Part shown: positions 45,001-55,360 of the stretch, one piece after another
Numbering within the stretch: the stretch's first letter is position 1
How the letters are laid out: each line of letters begins with the position of its first letter
DNA from: Turritopsis dohrnii
Lineage: Eukaryota > Cnidaria > Hydrozoa > Anthoathecata > Oceaniidae
Direction: 5' to 3'
Assembly (NCBI GenBank): GCA_027922465.2
Contig: BQMF02000385.1
Coordinates: 310,001-374,000, forward strand
Length of the DNA stretch: 64,000 bases
The notes under the pieces: generated by a model
What the model was told of the DNA's origin: nothing
What the model saw: only the letters and a program-made list of their open reading frames with translations
The model's database searches: none
Program-made: the position numbers and the translations under genes

Positions 45001-48000
45001 TAATGTCAGGGGTCCCTATGCAATACACATCAGCATTTATTGATATCACTTGAAAACGTTTTCGTAATGTGTTTTGTGCCAATTTTGTTCAAGTGCAGCT
45101 TGCTATCATTCAAATGAAGCTTGGCGATGTTAGTGTGCTTCATAAAACAGATATTTTGCTCTCTACATGATTTTGTTAAGTTCTATGGACTTTCGTGTAG
45201 AAATTGTCATTTCGTTTTCCAGTTGTTCATTAACTTTAGTTTTCATGTACTGTAGGTTATATTCATCATCGCGCTATACTAATTCGCAATTGTGCATACC
45301 ACTTTTATTTTAGAGAGTGATGGTTTTTTTCAAAATTTGCGGTCAAAATCTTCTTAATCGTGGTCATATAGCGGTAGTTAGTCCATTCGCCAATGGGCTT
45401 ATATGCCCAAATAAAAAGGCCGAAATGAAACCTTTTTCTACTGCATCAAAATGAGGGAACGGTGGTTTTGAAGAAGGATCTTATATATATTGGCTAATAA
45501 AGGAAAACTCTTGAAATGCGCTATTTTTATTGGCTGAAAAATTCATAGCAACGGAGTTCGTTAATAGGTTCTTCATTTCTGCTACTCTTTTGAAGAAGAA
45601 ACGGGAAAGTTTTAATAATAAAACTTTTATTGCTGTACTTTTACTGTTATTGTATTGTATTGTAAGTGAGTTATCATTTGATTGGCTGACGATTTCCAAA
45701 AAGTTTGTTCAAACGTTTTTCATTTCGGTTGTGAATTTGACGAAGAAACACAGGTTTGTATATACGAAGGTTTATTATTATAAAACACGTTTTATAATCG
45801 TGCTTATTGCTAAACTTTTACTGTTGTTGTATTTTAGATTAATAAAAGAAAAATTAGCACATGCGTAAAAGTGAGTAAGATGTATTGATGTCTTTTATTA
45901 TGCCTGTATTTAAATGTTTGTTTACAACGTAAAATCACAGTGAAATGGTTTATGTCAGTGGAAAAAAAAGAAGAAATGCGAGTGGAAGAATGTATCCAGC
46001 ACATTTTCAGGGTTACTTATTTCGTTTTATTTATCAAATAATGTGGCTATACAGAATAAGTGCAGTGAATGCAGAAAAAAATGATGTTTATTTACATGGT
46101 AACGAATGGTTTTAATTTTAAGTTTGTTTTGAAAAGAAACGAAAACGAGGGGAAGCGCAGTAAAAATTTGTTTTGGTAACGCGCGCCATTAGTTAGCAAA
46201 GAAGATTTATGTATTTACAGATCAATTAAAATGGTTCTCATGACTGTGGAAATGGGGAACGTTTTATGCTGTCTTATCTCATCTTAACCATGTCTGCTTT
46301 TTATTAAATTTTATTGACGATGTTTGGTGCTTTGTCTCTCTGCCTGTCTGTCATTTATGTCTTTTGCTTTTGTTTGCTTCAATATGGTTGTTGCAGTAGT
46401 GTGGATTGTAGCTGTTCTTCACTGAAATCTTTTTCTTTTAGGTCAGAAAAGAATATAAACCATAAAGAAATGAAGTACATGGTTAAATAACGATGTTGCA
46501 AGGGTTAGTTAAGAGAGGAATGGATTATATTTCAGAAATTCATTAATTATTGCTGTACAATATGTGATATGACTGTGGCATGTCATTGCTGGATGGATTC
46601 TGATATTTTGTCATGATTACACATTATTTTGTGTTTGGTAATTGTTTACGTACTATGCCTGGGCATATAAGTTTGGCATTATGTTTTTATCTGTTACTTT
46701 TTATTAAATTATGGCTTTTGGTAAGGGCGTTTCATTGTTTCAATTATTTTTATTATTTTAATGTTTTGACTCACAGTATTGATTGCTTTTATAGACTTTT
46801 TAATCTAAGGCTTTATAAATTCTGTCATTGAATTTGTGTTTTTAATTAATTATTTTTAGGATAAATGGGTATATACGTACATGAATTTTCTTTTTGCTTT
46901 TTGCTTTGTTTTTTTATTTCAACCATGCATGATTATCTTTTTCTGCATTTTTATACAATTGAAATATTTTTTAGGTAAGATTAATAATAAAAAAGCACGT
47001 AAACCGTTAAAGAAATGAAACTCATGGTTTTTATCATGATGTTGATGGTTTTGGGAAGAACAGACTATCATTTCAAAAATTCATTAACGATTGCTAACCA
47101 ATGTAATTTTGGCACAAAAGAAACACAGTTAGAAGGTATCGATTTGTTTTCAATTCACATTTCGTAGTGTTATTCAATGTTTTGTATGTCCGGGTAAACA
47201 GTTCTGTGCTTTTGCTATTTTTTACACAAAAGTTACTTCTCTTCTGCATATAGATATATGTTCTGAGCCATATTGCTATTTGTTTCAGTTTTAAATTTTC
47301 TGTTTTAAATGTAAGAAATGAATTAAAAAAATATTGCCTGAAAAGAAACTTTTACACGAGTTTAATTCTGCATACTGAACATGGGTGGCGAGCGACGCCT
47401 GGCATTTGACATCAGATTTTTTATGATCACGGGGAATCATTGCATTGCAACCCTAATTGAACGCGACGTTTTTGGGGAAATATCTGGAGAACCAATAGGG
47501 ATAACTGACGTATTTTAGGGTCAGCGATACGGGTGATAGGGTGACGCATCATTTGGCCCTAAATTTAATTTGGTACTGCGGATTTGACGTCATCAATATC
47601 TTTAATCGACGATATCTCTGCAAAGGTTGGTCGTAGCGAAACGATAAAAAAGCCTTACACTTTACACTTTTTTGATCAGTTTTTCGAGCTCTACAACATA
47701 GGTACACTTTTGAGTTGCGATTCTATGATTTATTTTTTCGTCACGGGGTACGTACACGGGAATGGTGGATTTGACCTAATGTTTTCAAAGTTAAGTTTGG
47801 TAAAAAGTTTTTACCCGGGATACTATCTACTTATAATAATCCGCAATCGTGTGCAACACATTTAACTTAGAATGTGATTGTTTTTTTAAAAATTTACGGC
47901 CAAAATCTTCTTAATCGTGGTCATATAGCGGCAGTTCGACCACGCAAGACACATTCACGATTAGTATAATAGCACGGGGCATCTAACGTCAGTTATTTTT

Positions 48001-49102
48001 AAGCCAATCAAAACGCAAGAAATTATTTTTTCGCCGTTTTGATTGGTTGCCGACGGAATCCGTTAGTAAATCCCTTAGTCTACAGACAGTTTAGCACGAA
48101 GCAGACGAAGGTGAAAGGTGAAAGGTTTACTACACTTACTGGAAAGAAAAGAAAGTTTACAGAGGTATTTAGTGTATGTTTATAGTAGAAAATCTTCTGC
48201 AAAATCCAGAAAGTCACCTCACATAAGCATGAAGGCAGTTTTTCCAAACGAAGAAAGTAGTTTTATGTTTTTCAGTGTATAAATATGGTAGCATAATTTC
48301 AGTGGAAAAGAAATAGCAGAAGAAAGTGTTTTAAGTATATGTTTACAGTAGGAAAGTATGCTGGAAAGTAGTAGTTAAAATTAGTAGTAGTTTAAAGTAT
48401 TATTATTTTGTTTTCAGATATGAAATATGGAAAGTAAAGAGTTTATAAGTGTTTGAAAATGGCTGCAGAAGATGTTGTTGTTTACTAACACGATGATGTG
48501 AATTAGTATGGATAGGTATATTCTCTTTGTTTGAAGTTAAACCAAAGTTAAAATATTATAGATCTATTTAGTTAGAACACAGTTTATTTATCCAGCATTT
48601 TTGTTGTTTTCCTGTACGCACAAGTTATTTTTACTACTATCATGAAAGATGTATTATGAATATTTTGATGTGTGTCAGATCTTCCGATTAAAAAGTTTTT
48701 CTGTTCATAACTCCAGTGTTGATAGTGAACTAAAAATGCTTTAGCTGGAATACCTAGAGTTTCATAATTAAAAGGGCGAGAAGTGGTTTTTTTTTCGTAT
48801 TGACGTTAGATTTTTCATCACGGGCAGCCATTGCATTGCATCTTCAATCGATACAACTTATTTTACAAAGTGAAAAAAGCCGATGCACACGCAGCGCGTA
48901 TTTTTATTTTTGATGGGTTTAAGATCTTCCAAGTAAAACGACTGTTCTGCGCTCCTATTTCTAAAGTTTAAAGTACTTACAGCACTGATACCCTTTCTGT
49001 TCATCATGCTGTGATTTAATTTTTGGACACCAGGTTTGAGATGTCACTTTCAGAATTAAAACCCGTAAAAAATTTTTACACGGTATACTAGTTGCTATTA
49101 TA
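45001..49102. other. Gene-poor region with diverged repeat modules
   Basis: No gene was recognised. Modules recur: AAAATCTTCTTAATCGTGGT near 45340 and 47900, each after a TTTTTTCAAAATTTGCGG-like stretch, and ATTGCATTGCA with CACGGG near 47430 and 48825. Frames such as 45530-45868 and 46613-46831 are low-complexity, hydrophobic and unsupported. Confidence 0.4.
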
Positions 49103-49259
49103 AGGCGAATATCCACTTCGGATAATTATCCACGGACCGGACCGGATCGGTTCGCAAAACAATAGACCACGTGAAAATAATACGTTTTCACGTGGTCTAT
49201 TGTTTTGCAAACCGATCCGTTCCGGTCCGTGGACAACTATCTGAAGTAGATATTCGCCT
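49103..49259. mobile_element. Hairpin MITE with TA duplication
   Basis: Arms of about 75 bp starting AGGCGAATATCCACTTCGG and ending in the complement are separated by only a few bases around 49177-49183. The centre is flanked by TTTTCACGTGGTCTATTGTT in both arms. TA lies on each side (49101-49102 and 49260-49261). The folded molecule would be one long stem. Confidence 0.75.
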
Positions 49260-49541
49260 TAACAGAAGTTTCATGAATACCATCGTAAACATCATTGCTC
49301 TCACAAGAATTTTTGATTTGGCTTACGTCATCAGACGATTTTACATCCGTCATGCAACAGTGACTGTGCTGTTTACTAAAACACAGTTAACCAAAACCTC
49401 TAAGAATCCAGTTAAATCATTTAGCTGTTTTTTCAAGAAATCATTATCTCCCTGTAACATTCGAGACGATGCTCCAAAAGACTTCTATTATCATTAAATT
49501 TCTACCTTTCTTGTGTGATCTGTTGAACTTCTGATATGATT

Positions 49542-49751
49542 TCAGTGCGGTATATTCATACGTTGCTTAACGAATTTTTCGAAATCACTTGATACTTCAA
49601 CCGCAGTATTACATTCATCACAGCAAGATTTAAGGTTAATCTCAAGAGAGGTATCTTCTGTAATGGATTTCAACTTCGTATCTATGAACTGAACATATTC
49701 ATCGCTGGAAAATTTAACTTCTTTATCAACACAGGTTCGCACGTCTGGCAT
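49542..49751 (-). CDS. Small hypothetical ORF
   Basis: This is a 69-residue minus-strand ORF starting MPDVRTCVDKEVKFSSDEYV, with two close Cys (SCCDEC) and a charged, non-repetitive composition that looks coding. An AG acceptor-like sequence (TTGTAAG) directly precedes the ATG, so it could be an exon rather than a complete gene. No family was recognised. Confidence 0.3.
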   Translation of the reverse strand: MPDVRTCVDKEVKFSSDEYVQFIDTKLKSITEDTSLEINLKSCCDECNTAVEVSSDFEKFVKQRMNIPH

Positions 49752-49857
49752 CTTACAATTGAATCTTAGAATCCGAAGTGAAAGGACTTAAATCGGTAAA
49801 ATGTTGCAGAAATAGACTCGTATGTTAACAATCAATCTATAACATGCCTACTTTTGT

Positions 49858-49926
49858 GGCCCCTTCATTGGATGTCAAGAAAATATGTGCGTTTTCATTG
49901 GATGTCAAGAAAATATGTGCGTTTTC
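49858..49926. repeat. Short tandem duplication
   Basis: TTCATTGGATGTCAAGAAAA followed by TATGTGCGTT occurs twice in a row with a period of about 30 bp. Confidence 0.75.
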
Positions 49927-50020
49927 GGAAGAGCAATTTGTTTTTGTTATATGCTTAGCTCTTCGGATCTTCACAAAGTTAATGAAGATACCCATCCACG
50001 TACGAGTGATAACGCACTTG

Positions 50021-50712
50021 CAGTGCCGTAGAAACCGGGGGGGCCAGGGGGGCCCGGGCCCCCCCAAAACGTTTTTCAGATTATGGGTTTTTTTTAGATT
50101 TAGATCAGAAATAACGTTTTCTTCTCGAGTTGTCTGCATTTCCTTATTTCCTTTATATTTGCTTAATATTTCCCCCTTTTACTGCACATTTGAAGTGACA
50201 CGCGCGACACAACGAAATAACAGGATAAATCAATGCGGCAAGTGTTGCATTATGGTGATTCAAAGGAATGATAACAACAATAAAGAGGAAAGATAACTTA
50301 CTCGTTCTTCACATCCACAAAGATGCTGTTGATAAACTGGACTTAAAAGCTGTTGCGAATGAGTTCATCGACAAATACGACACAAGAAAAAACATCTTTA
50401 GACACTTCGCGCTACAAAGCATCTGCTACTATTTTTGTTTCAATATCCATCGTAGTACTTATCAAAAATGTAATGGTATATATGCAGAGTTTATAACAAA
50501 GATAGTCTTAGAAACTTGAAAATATACTAGAATTTCATGTCATTTTGGATATCCTATTGTTTAAAATTGATTTTCGAAAATGCAGTTTTAGCTAATCTAG
50601 AGGGTATAAAATCCCAAAAATTTTCGGTCCCCTCGGCCCCAACCATGGTGGGGCCTCCGTAGATACTATACATCAGGGCCCCCCTAAAAAAAAATTCGTG
50701 TCTACGGCACTG
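50021..50712. mobile_element. Internally deleted hAT element with 5-bp duplication
   Basis: Ends CAGTGCCGTAGA and, complemented, CAGTGCCGTAGACACG. The duplication ACTTG lies at 50016-50020 and 50713-50717. A G-run/C-run (GGGGGGGCC/GGCCCCCC) follows the left end and a CCCC-rich stretch precedes the right end. A transposase C-terminal remnant lies inside at 50268-50519. Confidence 0.8.
50268..50519 (+). pseudogene. hAT transposase C-terminal remnant
   Basis: This is an 83-residue frame with NLLVLHIHKDAVDKLDLKAV followed by ANEFIDKYDTRKNIF. It resembles the last part of hAT transposases of the ZMYM/THAP12-like group (L-x-x-L-x-I-H-x-D and F-x-x-x-x-x-R-R). The catalytic core is absent. It lies within the 50021-50712 element. 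Confidence 0.55.
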
Positions 50713-50733
50713 ACTTGGATGATATATGCTTTT

Positions 50734-50898
50734 CAGTGGCGGATCTAGAGGTATGTCGAAATTTGTGTAGGAGAGCATTAACATAATTTGTGAATTCAAT
50801 TTATATTACCAATGGGATTATTTGAACACTTTTCTTTTATGGTTAGATTGCTAACACTCTTCTACACAAATTTCGACATACCTCTAGATCCGCCACTG
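50734..50898. mobile_element. Small hAT-type MITE (CAGTGGCGGATCTAGAGG ends)
   Basis: The arms CAGTGGCGGATCTAGAGG and complement extend for about 40 bp, including GTATGTCGAAATTTGTGTAG. The duplication CTTTT flanks both sides (50729-50733 and 50899-50903). It lies 16 bp after the previous hAT element's duplication. Confidence 0.8.
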
Positions 50899-50959
50899 CT
50901 TTTGATGAGTCAAACTATCAAACAGATGGATTTTTAGGTTGTCTGGGCATAGACTCAGT

Positions 50960-51849
50960 CATAGACTCAGTCAAAATGACCTTGTTGTTGCCTCAGGAGA
51001 AGGTAGTGAGACTTCAATCAAATTAAAGGGAAGTGCTAAAAAAACCCAACATTGCCTTATGGGAGTTAAGCAGTTTCATAGGTAAACTCGTGAATTTCAA
51101 GCGGTTCTACCTGCCCATCTGTAAGTTGGATATCTACAAATTCAGGCATGTAGGCCAGAGAAAAGAACCATTTCACTTGAAATCAAAATGCCTTAAACAA
51201 AATGGTGGTTGAGCAATCGTTAATATCTCGGACTCAAGCATAATTCAAGCAGATGTCTCAATGAATGTTTGGAAGCTTTTCGCAGAAAACAGGACATTAG
51301 AGGTCACAGTTGCACATAGATGTGAATATTGATTATTGCAGAGGGAATTGGATGAGAAGGCCGAATTTCATTCGACTCTAGCGAGTGGCTATTTCCCCTG
51401 AAATAGCCTAGAACTAGATAGGACTTATTTGACCCCCGTTTGATTCATCCTATCGCATGTCTTGAAAGCCACGCCAGGGTGGAGTGGATGCGCCACAACA
51501 AGACTGAAGACTTTCTATAAGCTTTCTCTCCTTTCTCACTGATAGGCGGAATGCTTGTAAAAGCCGTGAATGGAGTGGGCATGGCTCTTATAGCACAGGC
51601 TTGGTATTACTTGCATTACTGGAAATGACTATTACTAATCCAATGCTACATCCTAAAACTCAAAGTTTCTTGAAAGATCCTCGGGTGAGGTGTCATTCAC
51701 CTTTAGAAAATCGGACTAGTGGCTTGGAAGATATTAAGGAAATCTTTGCAAGTAAGAGAACATCGGGAATGGCAGACCTTATCACAAAAGCTGGTTTGGC
51801 GGAAGTGGGTTGGCTGTCTGGAACATTTAAGAAACGTCCTCTCCGTTAG
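50960..51849 (+). pseudogene. DIRS-like reverse transcriptase/RNase H remnant
   Basis: Plus-strand pieces interrupted by stops give EKVVRLQSN, NIALWELSSFIGKLVNFKRF, YLPICKLDIYKFRHV and IIQADVSMNVWK, then, in the frame 51601-51849, VLLALLEMTITNPMLHPKTQ with SFLKDPRVRCHSP. The L-x-x-F-I-G-K-L-x-x, I-x-x-D-x-S and L-L-x-P-x-x-x-x-L-x-D-P order matches the RT-RNase H region of DIRS/tyrosine-recombinase retroelements. The assignment rests on pattern only. Confidence 0.5.
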
Positions 51850-53143
51850 TTTGTCCAACAAGTTTTGGACTATTTAAATTCACTCATTAAGTGGCTTCAC
51901 TCACTCAAATTACTCAAACGTCAGATCTTGTTGGGTTTGTGCTCAGCATCAAGAGGAAATAAAACTGCTTAATATCAGGTATACGGTTAGAAACTAGATG
52001 TGTTACATTTTGCAGAGATTAGGTTTGTAAAAAAAATGTTCCCCTTCTCTTCAAGTAGAATATTATGGATTTTCGGCTATTGGGAACATGTGTGCTTTCA
52101 AGTGTCAACTGCTTAAAATAAAAGGAATTGCTACATATGTTTAAGTCAGTTACGACACAAGCACAGTGTGTTTACCACTTATTCGTGTAAGATAGCATCG
52201 TCCTTTTAGACTAGTCTGCCTAAAAAGGAACTTTTGCAAAGGGGTAACTTGTCCAAGAAATCTTCTACTTTACAGAAGCATTATGTAAAACTAACAGTGA
52301 ATAACCAACAAGGCTTAAGTCTGTCAAGATGAGCTGATGAAAGATACTTACATGCTTTGAATAGAGGCCTAGGGAGACTCGAGGTAAGCCTCTATGAAAA
52401 TGTATGCGAATCCTTTTTAAATCTCGACAAAATTATATTCTCCCTTATTTGATGATGTCACAATAAAGCATAATCGAAAACGAGGCGGAGTTTGTCGAAG
52501 TAAAATTAAGATTAAAATTGCAAATCTGGAAGTGCCTTCAGAATTACAATCATTCGCATATCATTCCGATATCATTCCGATGTCATAAGAGCGGCTAGTT
52601 AACGAAGTACTATGGATAAAGCACCGGATTAAAATCCACCTATTCGTAAGAAAAATCGGAATAAAACCTATCCGTATAGCCTCTGTCACAGCTTCAGTTG
52701 AAGAAATCGCGAAGTCTCCAATTTGGACGTAACAGATAACGCGAAAATGGTGGGTGCGGGGAATAACTTTGATCTTAAAATAAAATTCATATTTTACAAA
52801 TATTTATTTTAAAATAGTGCTTTTCATTCAATAATCGGTGAACCCGAAAAACCATATCGGGTTGCCCGAAAAACCAACTCCCCAGACACCTGAGTAGTTC
52901 TTTTGTCTGACGCAGAAAATCTTCGAAGAAACAAATTTATGAACATAGTGGAAACTGGACTTTATAAGGTACACGGTAAGGTATAGGTATAAGATTACCA
53001 AGCTCATTATATTTTTAACGTCAACAAAATTTTGCATTCATTCCATTGAAAAAAATGAAAAATTTTAACAGACATTAATTTCTTGAATTTTAGAATAATG
53101 GATGGCTGGACTATTAAAATACCATATCATAAATTGTGCGCCG
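51850..53143. other. No gene recognised
   Basis: This is mixed-composition spacer. Short direct repeats occur, for example TATCATTCCGAT and ATCATTCCGATG near 52558-52582. Nothing coding was supported. Confidence 0.4.
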
Positions 53144-54253
53144 TTAATTATGCGCTGTTTGCGTCGGTATGATATGCTTATTTCGCGTAATTCGTAAATG
53201 TTTTAGCGTAAACATGAAGCAGGCTGGTCGAAACATCGAGCTTGACAGGATCGACACTATGGATAGATCTCGCATGATATGGACAACGTCACACACACAC
53301 GTCACACACGCATTCATGTAAATGATCATCAAACACGTCGGCATATATGTGAAGACAAACACCAGTAACATGATCAGAAATGAACGAGTCGCTTTCTTCA
53401 GATGTAAACGCTTCTGCTCCTTTCCTTTATTGCTTTTCGTTCTGTTAAGTACACAACACCATTTGCAAGAGAAAAACAAAGATGGCGCCTTTTGTTGTTT
53501 ATCTTTTTCCTTACTTTCTTCTAAGTATTTCGATTCCGGTCTGTATTCTGATGACGATGCTTCGCACGGAGGTGAAGGAGAATCTTGCTTGAATTCTTTC
53601 ATGCTATATTCATTTTGAGTAGGGATTGTTCCTTCGGCAGGAAAATACTGACCAGATTTGATTGGGGTTTTAGTCCTTTTGATTCTATAAGCTACTACCG
53701 TCAGTACGATAGAGAATAAAGCCATGGACACATTCAGCGCTGAAAAGATTGCAAGTTCTTTGATAAAATTTAATTGGAAGTAAGGCGATATGACAATGAC
53801 ACCGAGAGGCCATGTTAGGAATAGCACTATATTCTCGGTTTTGCGTTTCAAACCATGCCTGTAGGAGACTGGTGCGACTAGTGAAAAAACCCTGTCTACC
53901 GACAGTAACGTCATCGTCAACAATGCAACGGCGTCGGTAATGAAAAGCGACAGATGCTGAAAATAAGTGTCGCTAAGTCCTATTGGTGCTTGTAAGGCTT
54001 CTTTTATGTTGAAATTTACGGAAGCCGGTGCTGCTAACAATCCAGTAAAAAGATCTGCAAAAGCGATATTTAAGAGCAACTTGTGAAATAAATTCTTGTA
54101 TCTTGGATTCTTCTCTCGTAAAATGGAAGTGATAATAATCAAATTTAACGGCACCGAGCCACAGCATATCAAAGCAGTAGTGACAGCCGAAAAGACGGAC
54201 AGCGGCGTGAGACGGTTGATGGTTCCACATTTATCGTCAAGCCGTGTCACCAT
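53144..54253 (-). CDS. Orphan class A G-protein-coupled receptor (369 aa), intronless
   Basis: Seven hydrophobic segments are visible. TM1 has VPLNLIIITSI. TM2 has LLLNIAFADLFTGL with the conserved Asp. TM3 ends in LLSVDRVFSL (DRY box as DRV). TM4 has LTWPLGVIVI. TM5 is around FSALNVSMALFSIVLTVV. A long Ser/Lys-rich third loop of about 95 residues follows. TM6 has FVFTYMPTCLMIIYM, and TM7 ILSSSMFRPACFMF in place of NPxxY. The Cys at the top of TM3 and in loop 2 is missing; Cys residues sit in the N-terminus (DKCGT) and third outer loop (CVTCVC). The start aligns with the paralogue at 55361-56593. The ligand is unknown; expansions of such receptors are common in cnidarians. Confidence 0.88.
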   Translation of the reverse strand: MVTRLDDKCGTINRLTPLSVFSAVTTALICCGSVPLNLIIITSILREKNPRYKNLFHKLLLNIAFADLFTGLLAAPASVNFNIKEALQAPIGLSDTYFQHLSLFITDAVALLTMTLLSVDRVFSLVAPVSYRHGLKRKTENIVLFLTWPLGVIVISPYFQLNFIKELAIFSALNVSMALFSIVLTVVAYRIKRTKTPIKSGQYFPAEGTIPTQNEYSMKEFKQDSPSPPCEASSSEYRPESKYLEESKEKDKQQKAPSLFFSCKWCCVLNRTKSNKGKEQKRLHLKKATRSFLIMLLVFVFTYMPTCLMIIYMNACVTCVCDVVHIMRDLSIVSILSSSMFRPACFMFTLKHLRITRNKHIIPTQTAHN

Positions 54254-55360
54254 ATTTACCTGATATTGCTAGATGACCTACGACCTCCAGATGTCCTTAT
54301 TGATTATTAAGGAAACTAACTTAATTCATTTCTTTATGAAGTTGATTCAGTTATCACCAAGAATCTATATGTTCCAAAAGTTTTTGGGCAAATATTTAAT
54401 GTTTAACAAAAAGCAGATGGTTTTTCAGAAATTAATTGAAATATGGAGAGAAAGATGGTATCTGCAACCATTATCAGTTAGTAAGTATGGCCACAGAACT
54501 TGTCTTGTCTACATTGTCTAGAATTTTTCAGGGATTTTACTATCGCTTAGAAACTGATTATAGTTCAAGATTCCAAATTTTTTTTCAATTGTTTGCTTTT
54601 CACATAAAACTGTTTATCTGTTTCAGTATCGTTACTCCCACAAGCCTCGAAGATACCGACTGCTTGAAAAGAAAATTAACGAGGAATTTGATTGGTTTTC
54701 CTATTTCAAAGGAGGAATTTGGTTGGCTTTCCTATTTCAAGCGAGGAATTTGATTGGTCCTCCTATTTCTAATGAGAAATCTGATTGGTTTATCGTTGCT
54801 ACGACTTAATAAATCATCAATCTAACACTCCTATCCATAAATTCTCCATCGTTGCTGTCCTCGCCTCGTTTCTGATCTTAATATCTATTACGTAATTTAT
54901 CACGTTGAAATAACTTCATAAAAAATCATATGATACAAAACCTCATCATTATTCAAAATGAAAACAAGGCTGATGTGATGGATTACAGATTTGGAGTAAA
55001 TTATGAATTTATGGGAAAAGAGGCCATCATGAGTTGTTCATCTGAAAAATCGTTCAATACGGAAAAACATATAAGTACTTGAACAAATGAAGGCAGCTCT
55101 GAGCCTTACCCTCACTAACCCAAACACATTTCACAAGGTTTACACCGTAAAAATCTGGATGGTAACGAGACGAGCATATTGTCACACAATAGCCCTTACA
55201 AAATTCAAAATAAAACAACCTTCATCATCTTCAATATATCAACATCGCCTTTGATTTTTTACAATCCGTAAAATATACATTAGTCTCAGCAAAGCACAGT
55301 TACACCCATTATATCGTGTTCTGCAAACTATTTTTAGTTGAGCCAATCAATGAATGACTT
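54254..55360. other. Spacer between the two GPCR genes
   Basis: No gene was recognised. Around 54690-54780 GAGGAATTTGATTGGTTTTC and variants (CCTATTTCAAGCGAGGAATT) form short tandem repeats of about 35 bp. The promoter of the left GPCR should lie near 54254-54500. Confidence 0.4.

Noticed and set aside
45530..46831. ORFs of 112 and 72 residues in the 45-47 kb spacer
   Set aside because: Low-complexity Leu/Phe/Lys composition expected by chance in AT-rich DNA.
52560..52650. Possible tRNA-like stretch near 52.6 kb
   Set aside because: No cloverleaf pairing or proper A and B boxes could be laid out; no tRNA or rRNA gene was found anywhere in the window.
53322..53618. 98-residue plus-strand ORF over the first GPCR
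   Set aside because: It is an antisense frame inside the third inner loop of the receptor.
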